Assembly (NCBI GenBank): GCA_910588425.1
Contig: CAJUPM010000007.1
Coordinates: 1 to 39,870 of the forward strand
Direction of reading: 5' to 3'
DNA: 39,870 nt
Source: an uncultured Christensenellaceae bacterium
Lineage (GTDB): Bacteria > Bacillota > Clostridia > Christensenellales > Christensenellaceae
This document shows positions 21,434 to 30,018 of the stretch, piece by piece; the first letter of the stretch is position 1; the number at the start of each line of letters is the position of its first letter. The position numbers and the translations under genes are program-made. The notes below the pieces were generated by a model, which saw only the letters and a list, made by a program, of their open reading frames with translations, made no database searches and was not told the DNA's origin.

Positions 21434-21652
21434 ATGCAGAAGGAATTTCAGATACAGGAAGAGATGATGCAGGATGAGCAGGGCAGGAGCATTCCCGTCG
21501 TCTCCATCGCCGTCGATGGAGATCTCAAAGAGCTTTTGGGTGTCATCGCCAAGCTGCAGCCCGCCTATGGCAGTTATGGCCATCTGATTGGCGCGGCTCT
21601 GGGAGAAGGGTTGGCCGTTTTGCTGGCCGAAGCCAAGCGGGCGGCGCGCTGA
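21434..21652 (+). CDS. Small hypothetical protein
   Basis: 72 residues, acidic at the N-terminus (QEEMMQDEQG), then a predicted strand PVVSIAVDGD and a helix rich in small residues, LIGAALGEGLAVLLAEAKRAA. TAGGAGG lies 8 bases before the ATG, and the GNAT gene follows 17 bases later, so it is likely the first gene of a three-gene unit with the GNAT and VanZ genes. No family recognised. Confidence 0.65.
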   Translation: MQKEFQIQEEMMQDEQGRSIPVVSIAVDGDLKELLGVIAKLQPAYGSYGHLIGAALGEGLAVLLAEAKRAAR

Positions 21653-21669
21653 CCGGGAAGGAGAATGCA

Positions 21670-22251
21670 ATGGCCGATATTACCATTCGCCAGGTAGACG
21701 CTTCCTGCCTGGAGGCCTATGAAACGATTCCGATGATCATCTCGGTTGATCGGATTTTGAAGCTGGAAACGCCGCAAAACGGCCTGGGCGGGATGCGGCT
21801 GGCGGAAGAGGTTGCTCCGCGGCCCTATCGCAAGGATTTCGGCCGGTATGAGCAAATCACCCGGCTCCCCCAGCGCTTTTGCCTGGCAAACTGGGCGTTC
21901 TTTTTGGCCTGCGACGGCGGGGAGCCGGTGGGCGGCGCCATCGTCGCCGCGCGCACTCCGGGCGTGCATATGCTGGAAGGCCGGGAGGATCTCTGCGTGC
22001 TCTGGGATATTCGGGTGGCCGAGGAATACCGGGGCCAGGGCATCGGCAGCCGGCTGTTTGAGCAGGCGGCGCAGTGGGGCCGGGCGCAGGGGATGCGGCA
22101 GATGAAGATAGAGAGCCAGAACAACAACCTCCGGGCGGCGCATTTTTACGCAGGCAAGGGCGCTGTGCTGGGCGCGATGAATACCCGCGCCTATCAGGGC
22201 GAGCCGGAAGTGGCCGATGAGATTCAGCTGATCTGGTATCTGGATTTATAA
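21670..22251 (+). CDS. GNAT acetyltransferase, streptothricin-acetyltransferase-like
   Basis: 193 residues. The acetyl-CoA-binding motif A is DIRVAEEYRGQGIGSRLFEQA (with R-G-Q-G-I-G). The following ESQNNNLRAAHFYAGKGAVLG and the terminal IQLIWYLDL closely follow the SatA/streptothricin acetyltransferase pattern (ETQNNN...A..FY...G). AAGGAG lies about 8 bases before the ATG. SatA-like enzymes acetylate the beta-lysine of streptothricin. Many homologues in gut bacteria are untested, so an antibiotic-resistance role is an inference. Confidence 0.8.
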   Translation: MADITIRQVDASCLEAYETIPMIISVDRILKLETPQNGLGGMRLAEEVAPRPYRKDFGRYEQITRLPQRFCLANWAFFLACDGGEPVGGAIVAARTPGVHMLEGREDLCVLWDIRVAEEYRGQGIGSRLFEQAAQWGRAQGMRQMKIESQNNNLRAAHFYAGKGAVLGAMNTRAYQGEPEVADEIQLIWYLDL

Positions 22252-22263
22252 ATAGGAGAAAAG

Positions 22264-22857
22264 ATGAAGGAGTATATTTTGGAAACGCTGATCGCCATGG
22301 CGGCGGCCCTGCCCGTCTATCTGATTGTGCGGGCGGTTTTGCTCGCCCTGCGCAGAAAAAAGCTGGCGCGCAGCTGGGCGCGGGAGCTGGCTCTCTGCCT
22401 CCTTTCGCTCTGCCTGGCGGGGCTGTTTTCGCAGACTCTGCTGGCAGGCGGGTATGCTCTGGAACGCAACCGGGAACGGGCGGTCTGGTGGTCGCAGTTC
22501 AATCTGGTGCCCTTCCGGATTTTTGCAGACAGCGCCGCGCAGATTCAGCGCAACCATAACTTCGGCTATTTTATCGTGAATTTTTTGGGGAATATCGCGA
22601 TGTTCGTCCCCGTCGGCCTTTTCCTGCCCATGCTTTGCCCCAAATGCTCCTTTGGCAAAACGCTGTTGGCCGGCCTTGGCATTTCCCTGCTCATCGAGCT
22701 GTGCCAAATTCTGCTGGGCCGCAGCGCGGATATCGACGACCTCTGGCTGAATACGCTGGGCGCCGCCGCTGGATATGCGCTCTTTGCGCTGGCCTGCCGC
22801 ATTTGGCCAAAGCTGGCGCATTGCTGCCATGCCCGGGCGCGGGAAACGCAGGAATAA
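22264..22857 (+). CDS. VanZ-like membrane protein
   Basis: 197 residues with about four hydrophobic segments. The VanZ signature is visible: QFNLVPFRIF, NFLGNIAMFVPVGLFLP, LLIELCQILLGRSADIDDLWLNTLGAAAGYALF. VanZ relatives modify resistance to glycopeptides such as teicoplanin by an unclear membrane mechanism; most homologues are uncharacterised. AGGAGA lies 6 bases before the ATG, 12 bases after the GNAT stop. No vanA/H/X genes are present. Confidence 0.9.
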   Translation: MKEYILETLIAMAAALPVYLIVRAVLLALRRKKLARSWARELALCLLSLCLAGLFSQTLLAGGYALERNRERAVWWSQFNLVPFRIFADSAAQIQRNHNFGYFIVNFLGNIAMFVPVGLFLPMLCPKCSFGKTLLAGLGISLLIELCQILLGRSADIDDLWLNTLGAAAGYALFALACRIWPKLAHCCHARARETQE

Positions 22858-22860
22858 AAG

Positions 22861-22893
22861 AAAACCGGCAGAAGCTGTTCTGCCGGTTTTTTG
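22861..22893. terminator. Bidirectional terminator between vanZ-like and ROK genes
   Basis: AAAACCGGCAGA pairs with TCTGCCGGTTTT, with a T run on both strands. Confidence 0.92.
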
Positions 22894-22905
22894 ATGCGGT
22901 TGTTT

Positions 22906-23865
22906 TTACTGCTGCGTGAAGAGCAGTGCCGCGCCGTAAATGCCCGCATCCTGGGAGAATTTCGCCTGCTTGAAGTAGACGGGGAATTCCTTGGGGCACT
23001 GGAAATAAAAGCTGTAAAAAGTCTTTTCGATGCGGGAGAAAAGTTCGTCGCCGAAGTTGGTCAGGCCGCCGCCGATGACATAGCAGTTGATGTTGAGAAT
23101 CTGATAGAGGTTGAAATACAGCAGGCCGAGGTATTCGCCAATCTGGTCAAGCGCCCAGGCCGCCATAGAATCCCCTTTCTCATAGGCCGCCTTGATGATC
23201 TGCCCGGTAACCTTCCCGCCGGCCGCCAGCTCCTTCATGAGCGTCGGCTCGCCCGCGGCAATTTTCAGCATAATCTCATCGCAGATATTGCCGCCGCCCG
23301 CGTAACCCTCGACAGAGCCGGGATTGCTGTATGGAATATCCCTGCCGGTTTTATAGGTGCAGATGGTGTGCCCAATCTCCCCGGCGCAGTTGTAGCTGCC
23401 CCGGAAAATCTTGCCGTTAATGATGAGGCCGCCGCCAATGCCGGTGGAGGCAGTGGAGTAGATCATGTGCTCGAAGCCCTGCCCGGCGCCCAACTCGTGT
23501 TCGCAGATGGCGGCGATGTTGGCGTCGTTGTCGATGATGGCCGGCGCGCCCAGCGCTTTTTCCAGGTGCGGCCCGATGGGGTATCCGTTGAGCGTCGAGG
23601 CGTTGGCGCAGACCAGGAATTTTCCCTCCCGCATATCCGGCGTGCCCGGAGCACCGACGCCAATGCCCAGCAGGTTTTCCCGGCCAAGCCCCTGGGAAGC
23701 CAGCGCCTGCAAAATCTCGTCTGCCAGCTTATCCATCAGGCATTTTGCGGTTTTCTGGTTGTCGAAAGCGAAGCGGTGTTTGGAGAGCAGGGAGAAATCC
23801 TCGCCAAAAATGCCGAAGGCGATTTTCGTCCCGCCGATATCCACGCCAATATATACTTTTTTCAT
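22906..23865 (-). CDS. ROK-family sugar kinase with degenerate zinc motif
   Basis: 319 residues. It opens MKKVYIGVDIGGTKI with the ATP phosphate-1 loop. The catalytic base Asp is in IIDNDANIAA, and STGIGGGLIINGKI and GEIGHT follow the ROK pattern. The usual CxCGxxGC zinc motif after GEIGH is replaced by CTYKTGRDIPYSNPGSVEG, so the structural zinc site is lost. The closest function is glucokinase or N-acetyl-sugar kinase. ATG 23865 is chosen because AAGGAG lies 6 bases upstream. It is monocistronic and faces the VanZ operon. Confidence 0.88.
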   Translation of the reverse strand: MKKVYIGVDIGGTKIAFGIFGEDFSLLSKHRFAFDNQKTAKCLMDKLADEILQALASQGLGRENLLGIGVGAPGTPDMREGKFLVCANASTLNGYPIGPHLEKALGAPAIIDNDANIAAICEHELGAGQGFEHMIYSTASTGIGGGLIINGKIFRGSYNCAGEIGHTICTYKTGRDIPYSNPGSVEGYAGGGNICDEIMLKIAAGEPTLMKELAAGGKVTGQIIKAAYEKGDSMAAWALDQIGEYLGLLYFNLYQILNINCYVIGGGLTNFGDELFSRIEKTFYSFYFQCPKEFPVYFKQAKFSQDAGIYGAALLFTQQ

Positions 23866-23960
23866 AGAAGCTCCTTCCATTCCAATCGGATGCGTTTTAT
23901 GCTACCCCTATCTTAACCTATTTTTATAGAAAACAAAAGAGTTTCTATGCGCAAATCCCC

Positions 23961-23989
23961 TTGAAATATCACCCCCTAAAGACTATAAT
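23961..23989 (+). promoter_or_regulatory. Sigma-A promoter of pgsA
   Basis: TTGAAA (23961-23966), a 17-bp spacer, TATAAT (23984-23989). Confidence 0.85.
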
Positions 23990-24026
23990 AAAAAGAAAAG
24001 TGCAAGGCAGAAGAAGGAGCGAGGGC

Positions 24027-24587
24027 TTGGTGGAGCAGAATAACAACAAATTTTGGACGATTCCCAATGTGCTAACGCTTGTGCGGCTGCTGCTCATCCC
24101 GGTGGTCGTGCTTCTGGCGGTGCGGGATCAGATGATCTGGGGCGGGGTAACCTTCATCCTGGTCTGCATGACGGATTTGCTGGATGGCTATATCGCCCGC
24201 AAATATCATATGGTCTCCAAAGTCGGCATCTGGCTGGATCCCGTGGCGGATAAGCTGATGGCCATCAGCGTCATCATCACGTTTACAGTCATGAGCGTTG
24301 TGCCGCTGTGGGTAACGATTGCGATTTTTGCAAAGGATGCCCTCTTGCTCATAGGCGGAGCGCTGGCGCTGAAAAACGGCAATTCGACGCCCTCGGATAT
24401 TTACGGCAAGGTCTCGGCATTTTTGCTCAATACCTCCATCGCGGCAGGGTTTTTCCGGGAATTTTTAGGAAAAAGCTATTTATATCTGATGTATGTCGCT
24501 TTGGGGCTTGTCATTTTGGCGTTTATACGGTATGCTATTATCAACTGGAAGTTAATATTTCCAAACAAGAGCGGAGAAAAAGAGTAG
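24027..24587 (+). CDS. pgsA: CDP-diacylglycerol-glycerol-3-phosphate 3-phosphatidyltransferase
   Basis: Integral membrane enzyme that makes phosphatidylglycerol phosphate. It is 186 residues from TTG 24027; GTG 24030 is the alternative. The complete CDP-alcohol phosphotransferase signature DGx2ARx8Gx3Dx3D is present from DGYIARKYH to LDPVADK, preceded by IPNVLTLVRLLLIPVVVLL. AGGAG (24015-24019) lies 7 bases before the TTG. A longer frame starting at 23961 is rejected because its first codons are the promoter -35. It lies upstream of the valS T-box, with only weak promoter options in between. Confidence 0.93.
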   Translation: MVEQNNNKFWTIPNVLTLVRLLLIPVVVLLAVRDQMIWGGVTFILVCMTDLLDGYIARKYHMVSKVGIWLDPVADKLMAISVIITFTVMSVVPLWVTIAIFAKDALLLIGGALALKNGNSTPSDIYGKVSAFLLNTSIAAGFFREFLGKSYLYLMYVALGLVILAFIRYAIINWKLIFPNKSGEKE

Positions 24588-24599
24588 TAAGGATTTTTT

Positions 24600-24801
24600 C
24601 AGAGAGCAGCCCGTTTGGTGCGAGGGCAGCAGCATATCCCGAAGTCGCTTTGGAGCTCGCTTTCCCGAAAGCAGTAAGGAAAGACGGCCGCCCCCGTTAT
24701 CGGGCAGGCGCATGTATGTGCGCTTCTAAGTGCCGCAGCTTGCTGCGGAAAAAAGGTGGTACCACGGAGTTTTTCGTCCTTTGGAGGAAAAACTCTTTTT
24801 T
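24600..24801 (+). promoter_or_regulatory. Valine T-box leader (GUC specifier) of valS
   Basis: The conserved T-box sequence AAGGTGGTACCACGG is at 24752-24766. The specifier-loop segment CCGAAGTCGC contains GTC (24644-24646), a valine codon. A terminator hairpin GAGTTTTTC/GAAAAACTC with a following T run covers about 24766-24801. The specifier matches valS downstream. Confidence 0.93.
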
Positions 24802-24868
24802 GATCCCGGGCTTCCCGGGCGCGGGCAGAAAGGCCCGCAGATTTTAAAGAATAAAGAAGGAGAGAGTC

Positions 24869-27508
24869 ATGAGCAAAGATTTAAAAAAAGCCTATGATCA
24901 CAGCCAGGTAGAGGAAAAGCTCTATCAGCGCTGGATGGAGAGAGGGTATTTTTCTGCGCACCCCAACCCGGATAAGAAGCCGTTCACCATCGTCATCCCC
25001 CCGCCCAACATCACAGGCCAGCTGCATATGGGCCATGGGCTGGATAATACCATTCAGGATGCCATCATCCGCTTCCGGCGGATGCAGGGCTTCGAGACCC
25101 TCTGGCTGCCCGGCACGGATCACGCCAGCATCGCAACGGAGGTAAAGGTCGTCAACCAGCTGGCCGAGCAGGGTATCAAAAAAGAGGATATTGGCCGGGA
25201 AGAATTTCTAAAACACGTCTGGAAATGGAAAGAGGAATACGGCGGCCGCATCGTCAACCAGCTCAAAAAGCTGGGCTCCTCCTGCGATTGGGAAAAAGAG
25301 CGCTTCACTATGGATGAAGGGTGCAGCCATGCCGTGCGCAAGGTATTCGTGCAGCTCTATGATAAGGGCCTGATTTACCGCGGCAACCGCATCATCAACT
25401 GGTGCCCGCATTGCCAGACGGCGCTCTCGGATGCGGAAGTGGAATACACCGAGCAGCCCTCGCACCTCTGGCATGTGCGCTACGACAGCGAGGATGGAAA
25501 AACCAGCATCACCGTCGCCACAACCCGCCCCGAAACCATGCTGGGCGATACGGCAGTGGCTGTCAACCCAGCAGACGAGCGCTATCAGGATCTCATCGGC
25601 AAAAACGTCATCCTGCCGCTGGTCAATAAGCCCATTCCCGTGGTAGCGGATGAATATGTGGATCTGGAGTTTGGGACGGGCGCCGTCAAAATCACCCCGG
25701 CTCACGACCCCAACGACTTCGAAGTCGCCTCCCGGCACAACCTGCCCATCATCCGCGTGCTGACGGATGACGGCAAGATGAATGAGAACGGCGGCAAATA
25801 CCAGGGCATGGATCGCTATGAGGCCAGGGAGGCCATCGTGGCGGATTTGGAAAAGAGCGGCAACCTGGTGAAAATCGAGGATTATGCGCATAACGTGGGC
25901 GAGTGCTACCGCTGCCATACGACGGTCGAGCCCATCATCTCCCGGCAGTGGTTTGTCTCCATGAAAGAGCTGGCCAAGCCGGCCATGGAGGTGGTGAAAA
26001 ACGGGCAGGTCAAGTTCGTGCCCGAGCGCTTTTCCAAAATCTACTTCAACTGGATGGAGAATATCCGGGATTGGTGCATCTCCCGCCAGCTCTGGTGGGG
26101 GCATCGCATCCCGGCCTACTACTGCCAGGAGTGCGGCGAGATGGTCGTGGCCATGGAGCAGCCGGAAGCCTGCCCCAAATGCGGCTGCAAGCACTTCCAT
26201 CAGGATGAGGACGTGCTGGATACCTGGTTCTCCTCCGGCCTCTGGCCCTTCTCCACGCTGGGCTGGCCGGAAAAGACGGCGGAGCTGGAATATTTCTACC
26301 CGACAAATGTGCTCGTTACGGGCTACGATATCATCTTCTTCTGGGTCGCCCGGATGATCGTGTTCGGCATGGAAGTCATGGGAAAACCGCCGTTTGAATA
26401 TGTCAATATCCATGGCATTGTGCGCGATTCTCAGGGCCGAAAGATGAGCAAATCGCTCAACAACGGCATCGATCCGCTAAAAATCATCGAGCAGCATGGC
26501 GCGGATGCCCTGCGCTTCAGCCTGGCCAACGGCACCAGCCCGGGCAGCGATATGCGCTTCTATGATAAGAAGGTGGAGGCGGCGGGCAACTTTGCCAACA
26601 AGATCTGGAATGCCTCCCGGTTTGTGGCCATGAATATGGAAGGCCAGGAAATCGAGAAAGATCTTTCCGCGCTGGAGCTGGATATTGCAGACCGCTGGAT
26701 TTTGTCCCGGCTGAACGGCGTCATCCGGGATGTGACGGACAACATGGAAAAATTCGAGCTGGGTCTGGCCACAGCAAAAATCTATGATTTCATCTGGAGC
26801 GAATACTGCGACTGGTATATCGAGATGTGCAAGAGCCGGCTGTACGGCGAGGACGCCGCGGCAAAGAAGACGGCCATCTCCGTGCTCTACTATGTGCTGG
26901 TAAACGCCCTCAAACTGCTGCATCCCTTCATGCCCTTCATCACGGAGGAGATCTACGTCGAGCTGCTGGAGGCGGGTGAGAGCATCATGATCTCGGATTG
27001 GCCCAAATACCAGGAGAAATATGAGTTCGCGGAGCAGGAGCAGAGTATGCTGGCGATCATGGAAGTCGTCCGCAGCGTGCGCAATACCCGCGCTGAGATG
27101 AACGTGCCCCCGGCAAAGAAAGCCAAAATTCTCATCAGCACGGCCCAGGCCGAGATCGTACGCCAGACCGAGAGCTATCTGCTTAAGCTGGCAAACGCCA
27201 GCGAGGTTCAGATTCTTCCGGCAGGCGCGGGCGAGCCGGAAAACTGCGCGGCGGCCATCGTGGGGCTGGGGCAGGTCTATCTGCCGCTGGGAGATCTCAT
27301 CGATGTGGAAAAAGAACTGGCACGGCTGCAAAAGGAGCAAAAGAGCCTGGAAGGGGAGATTGCCCGCTGCAACGGCAAGCTGCAAAACCAGGGATTTTTG
27401 GAAAAAGCGCCGGAAAAGGTCGTCCAGGAAGAGAAGGAGAAACTGGCAAAATACGCCGAGATGCTGGAGCGCGTCAGCGCGCGTCTGGATTCGCTGAAAA
27501 AGCTATAA
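24869..27508 (+). CDS. valS: Valyl-tRNA synthetase
   Basis: Class I synthetase of 879 residues that charges tRNA-Val and edits misactivated threonine. The HIGH motif appears as HMGH (53-56) in PPPNITGQLHMGHG, and KMSKS is at 525-529. The CP1 editing domain carries TTRPETMLGDTAVAVNP, and Zn-type knuckles CYRCH and CQECGEM...CPKCGC are present. The C-terminal coiled coil (about 810-879, KELARLQKEQKSLEGEI) binds tRNA. GGAGAGAG lies about 6 bases before the ATG. It is controlled by the preceding valine T-box. Confidence 0.98.
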   Translation: MSKDLKKAYDHSQVEEKLYQRWMERGYFSAHPNPDKKPFTIVIPPPNITGQLHMGHGLDNTIQDAIIRFRRMQGFETLWLPGTDHASIATEVKVVNQLAEQGIKKEDIGREEFLKHVWKWKEEYGGRIVNQLKKLGSSCDWEKERFTMDEGCSHAVRKVFVQLYDKGLIYRGNRIINWCPHCQTALSDAEVEYTEQPSHLWHVRYDSEDGKTSITVATTRPETMLGDTAVAVNPADERYQDLIGKNVILPLVNKPIPVVADEYVDLEFGTGAVKITPAHDPNDFEVASRHNLPIIRVLTDDGKMNENGGKYQGMDRYEAREAIVADLEKSGNLVKIEDYAHNVGECYRCHTTVEPIISRQWFVSMKELAKPAMEVVKNGQVKFVPERFSKIYFNWMENIRDWCISRQLWWGHRIPAYYCQECGEMVVAMEQPEACPKCGCKHFHQDEDVLDTWFSSGLWPFSTLGWPEKTAELEYFYPTNVLVTGYDIIFFWVARMIVFGMEVMGKPPFEYVNIHGIVRDSQGRKMSKSLNNGIDPLKIIEQHGADALRFSLANGTSPGSDMRFYDKKVEAAGNFANKIWNASRFVAMNMEGQEIEKDLSALELDIADRWILSRLNGVIRDVTDNMEKFELGLATAKIYDFIWSEYCDWYIEMCKSRLYGEDAAAKKTAISVLYYVLVNALKLLHPFMPFITEEIYVELLEAGESIMISDWPKYQEKYEFAEQEQSMLAIMEVVRSVRNTRAEMNVPPAKKAKILISTAQAEIVRQTESYLLKLANASEVQILPAGAGEPENCAAAIVGLGQVYLPLGDLIDVEKELARLQKEQKSLEGEIARCNGKLQNQGFLEKAPEKVVQEEKEKLAKYAEMLERVSARLDSLKKL

Positions 27509-27524
27509 ACTAAGAGGAAGAAAA

Positions 27525-28628
27525 ATGCGGAAAATTCAGGTTGTAGGGACGAATGGAAAAGGCTCCGTCTGCACATATCTCGCCAATATCCTGACGGCGG
27601 CGGGATATAAGACCGGGCTGTATACCTCCCCGCATGTGCAGAAAAAAGAAGAGCGCATCGCCATCGACGGCGTGCAGATTTCCCGGCAGGAGTTCGATCG
27701 CCTGCTGGGCGGCAAAGAGCCGGAAAAACATGTGTTTTTGCGCTATACGCAGGCTTGTATGCAGTATTTTGAGGAGCAGGGCGTGGAGATTGCCGTGCTG
27801 GAAACCGGGCTGGGCGGGCGGCTGGATCCTGTCAGCCGCTATAAAATGGATGAGACGGTCATCACTACCATCGATCTGGATCATATGCAGGTGCTGGGGG
27901 ATACCATCGAGCAAATCGCCATGGAAAAGTGCGCGACCATCGGCTATCAGGGCTATGTCGTCTCCATGCCCCAGCAGCCGAGCGTGCGCAAAATTATCGA
28001 GGTAACCAGCCAGCTGCAAAATGCCCGGCTCATCTTTTCGGATCCGGAGGAGATTGCCTGGCATGAGGACGGCACGTTCGATTATCAGGAGTATACCGGC
28101 CTTGAGACCAAACTGCTGGGAAAGATGCAGCCGCTCAATGCGGCAACGGCGGCCATCGCCGCTCGGGCGCTCTCGCATGTGGGCATTTTCATCACGCCGG
28201 AGCATGTGCGCCAGGGCATTGCCAATACCGCAATTCCGGCGCGCCAGCAGTATCTGAAGGAGCAGGATATGCTCATCGATGGTGCGCATAACGAAGGCGC
28301 ACTGCGGGAGCTGCAGGCGACGCTGGAAACGCGGTTTGCGGATAGAAAGCTGGTGTTGCTGGCGGCGGCCATGGCCGAGAAGGATATTTCGGTTTTGAGC
28401 GAGATCGCGCAAAAGCGCGGGGCGCAGGTGGTGGCGACGCAGGTGCAGGACGAGCGGGCGCGCAGTGCGCAGAGCCTTGCGGCGCTCTTCCCGAGCGCCC
28501 AGGCTCAGCCGGATTTGTCCGAAGCGCTGAAGCTGGCGCATAGCAAGGCCAAAGAGCAGGGCGCGCTGTTGGTTGTGGCCGGATCTTTCTATCTGGCGGG
28601 GGAAGTGCTGGATCGAGTCGGCGCGTAG
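27525..28628 (+). CDS. folC: Folylpolyglutamate synthase/dihydrofolate synthase, short N-terminus
   Basis: 367 residues, shorter than the usual ~430. It begins directly at the P-loop strand, MRKIQVVGTNGKGSV, whereas typical FolC proteins have about 40-50 residues before it. Other motifs are intact: YTSPHVQKKEERI, LETGLGGRLD, TTIDLDHMQVLG, and DGAHNEGA in the Mur-ligase C-domain. The missing N-terminal helix normally caps the folate site. AGAGGAAG lies about 6 bases before the ATG, and only 16 bases separate it from valS, so no upstream coding sequence is hidden. Likely co-transcribed with valS. Confidence 0.88.
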   Translation: MRKIQVVGTNGKGSVCTYLANILTAAGYKTGLYTSPHVQKKEERIAIDGVQISRQEFDRLLGGKEPEKHVFLRYTQACMQYFEEQGVEIAVLETGLGGRLDPVSRYKMDETVITTIDLDHMQVLGDTIEQIAMEKCATIGYQGYVVSMPQQPSVRKIIEVTSQLQNARLIFSDPEEIAWHEDGTFDYQEYTGLETKLLGKMQPLNAATAAIAARALSHVGIFITPEHVRQGIANTAIPARQQYLKEQDMLIDGAHNEGALRELQATLETRFADRKLVLLAAAMAEKDISVLSEIAQKRGAQVVATQVQDERARSAQSLAALFPSAQAQPDLSEALKLAHSKAKEQGALLVVAGSFYLAGEVLDRVGA

Positions 28629-28641
28629 AAGTGATAATAAG

Positions 28642-28670
28642 AAAAAGGAGCGAAAAATCGCTCCTTTTTT
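28642..28670 (+). terminator. Terminator of valS-folC
   Basis: GGAGCG and CGCTCC arms around AAAAAT, an A run before and a run of six T after. Confidence 0.9.
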
Positions 28671-28729
28671 GGTGCCGGCAGAATCAGAACTCTGCGGCGC
28701 GGGTTCAAATCCTTCCCCCTCAGCAGGAA
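28671..28729 (+). other. tRNA-like 3' half (possible tRNA relic)
   Basis: Plus strand: GGCAGA-ATCAGAA-CTCTGC resembles an anticodon arm with CAG in the loop. Then comes GCGCGGGTTCAAATCC, which resembles a T loop, then CTTCCCCCTCAGCA. The D arm and 5' acceptor are missing, and the T stem pairs poorly. It sits directly behind a terminator. Confidence 0.25.
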
Positions 28730-28836
28730 TAGCGGCGCTTTTTTGCCAATGAAAAACCGCGCGCGGCAAAATACATCCTCTCTCCAATAGGAGAGCATCA
28801 AAACCATCCCTTGCTCAAAGCCAGACAAGCCGCAGT

Positions 28837-29211
28837 TTAATGCTCGCCCGTCTGTATAAACGCAATCAGCGCCTCAACATCATCGAAATCATCGTAACCG
28901 CCGAGAATACCCTGCCGATGATAGAGAATCCCCTTTTTCTCGTTGCGCTCGAGGCAGTCCAGCAGCGCCTCGACACCATATCTTTTTGCAAATACAGTAA
29001 ACCCATAGGGCTTGATTTTGGAGAGAAGCCCTTTTTTGCAGTCCACCTTGCAGGAAAAGCAATGCTCCAATCCCATTTCCAATGAGCAGCTTCGGTTTTC
29101 GCACCATTGCTTATCCGGGCAGTCCCCAGAATTGCATCCGCGACAATGTTCATTCTCAGAGCACAGGCAGCAGGCCAGCCCGCACCGGGCGATTCCAAGT
29201 TCTCTTTTCAT
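28837..29211 (-). CDS. DUF3795-family Cys-rich protein
   Basis: 124 residues. The N-terminus MKRELGIARCGLACCLCSEN starts a zinc- or Fe-S-like Cys set: CRGCNSGDCPDKQWC, CSLEMGLEHCFSCKVDCKKG. This Cys spacing is the DUF3795 pattern. The C-terminal part is helical. ATG 29211 is chosen because GGAG lies 10 bases upstream; an in-frame TTG overlaps that site. Function of the family is unknown. The gene stands alone. Confidence 0.82.
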   Translation of the reverse strand: MKRELGIARCGLACCLCSENEHCRGCNSGDCPDKQWCENRSCSLEMGLEHCFSCKVDCKKGLLSKIKPYGFTVFAKRYGVEALLDCLERNEKKGILYHRQGILGGYDDFDDVEALIAFIQTGEH

Positions 29212-29614
29212 CGTGTTTTTCTCCAAGTTTTCGATAAGTGAAGTATACCATAAATATGAGGATCTATATAGGAAGAAATCAAAACTTCGGTCTTGCTCTG
29301 GCCTGCTGCAAACCGCGTGATGATACGGCTATCAGGCGGCGGGTGTGATAAAGCGCGATTTTGCACAAAAGAGGAGCGATAAAAAACCAGCCTGGCTTTT
29401 CTGGGCGGGGCGCAAAATATGAAAAAACGCAGTAACCACAGAACTTGAACCCTCTGATTTTCTGATTGCAGCGTGAGGCGCACAGCCGCAAAAAGCGGCA
29501 AACAAGCGGAGCGCAAAACTGGGCAGGGGGTGAGCGAATGTTTTGCCCGGAAGCGCAGCTATGCTTTCTACGGAGAAGGAAGGACAGGGGGAGCGGATGC
29601 TTTTTTTGCAAAAG
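29212..29614. other. Intergenic stretch without a supported gene
   Basis: A possible extended -10 (minus-strand TGGTATACT near 29245-29253) may serve the DUF3795 gene. Open frames between 29280 and 29600 are Cys/Ser/Pro-rich on both strands, have no ribosome-binding site, and run through the tRNA gene. I see no structured element beyond the tRNA terminator. Confidence 0.4.
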
Positions 29615-29645
29615 AAAAACGGAGCAAAGTTCACTTTGCTCCGTT
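29615..29645 (-). terminator. Terminator of tRNA-Gln
   Basis: On the minus strand ACGGAGCAAAG pairs with CTTTGCTCCGT (loop TGAA), followed by TTTTTC. Confidence 0.88.
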
Positions 29646-29646
29646 G

Positions 29647-29720
29647 TGGCAGCCGAACTAGGATTCGAACCTAGACAATACGAGTCAGAGTCGTAGGTGC
29701 TACCGTTACACAATTCGGCT
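29647..29720 (-). tRNA. tRNA-Gln(CTG)
   Basis: A 74-base cloverleaf with encoded CCA. Acceptor AGCCGAA/TTCGGCT, anticodon stem TACGA/TCGTA with loop CTCTGAC (anticodon CTG, reads CAG), T arm GGTTCGAATCC. Confidence 0.94.
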
Positions 29721-29857
29721 TTATTTAATTTTAAAATGACCCCCGGAGGTGTCGTCTGCCCCTTTTTGTAACCCGCCAAAGGCAGGTGGGTAATCTGCCG
29801 CAGCCTTTGTGCTTCCAAAATAAATTCTGGCCTGCATTCCCAGCCGCCGGACTCAAA

Positions 29858-29880
29858 AACCCTTTTACAAAGTGTGGGTC
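29858..29880 (-). terminator. Possible terminator of tRNA-Val
   Basis: Minus strand: short ACCC/GGGT hairpin followed by TTTTTGAG. Weak stem. Confidence 0.35.
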
Positions 29881-29910
29881 AAAAATGGAACATAACCAGC
29901 ACCCCAGGTT

Positions 29911-29987
29911 TGGTGGGATTAATTGGGCTCGAACCAACGACCTCTACGATGTCAACGTAGCGCTCTGACCAACTGAGCTATAATCCC
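29911..29987 (-). tRNA. tRNA-Val(GAC)
   Basis: A 77-base cloverleaf with encoded CCA. Acceptor GGGATTA/TAATCCC, D arm AGCTCAGTTGGTCA, anticodon stem CTACG/CGTAG with loop TTGACAT (anticodon GAC), T arm GGTTCGAGCCC. GAC reads GTC, the specifier codon in the valS T-box. Confidence 0.95.
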
Positions 29988-30018
29988 ATGTAGCATTATC
30001 TATTATACACGAGATTTT

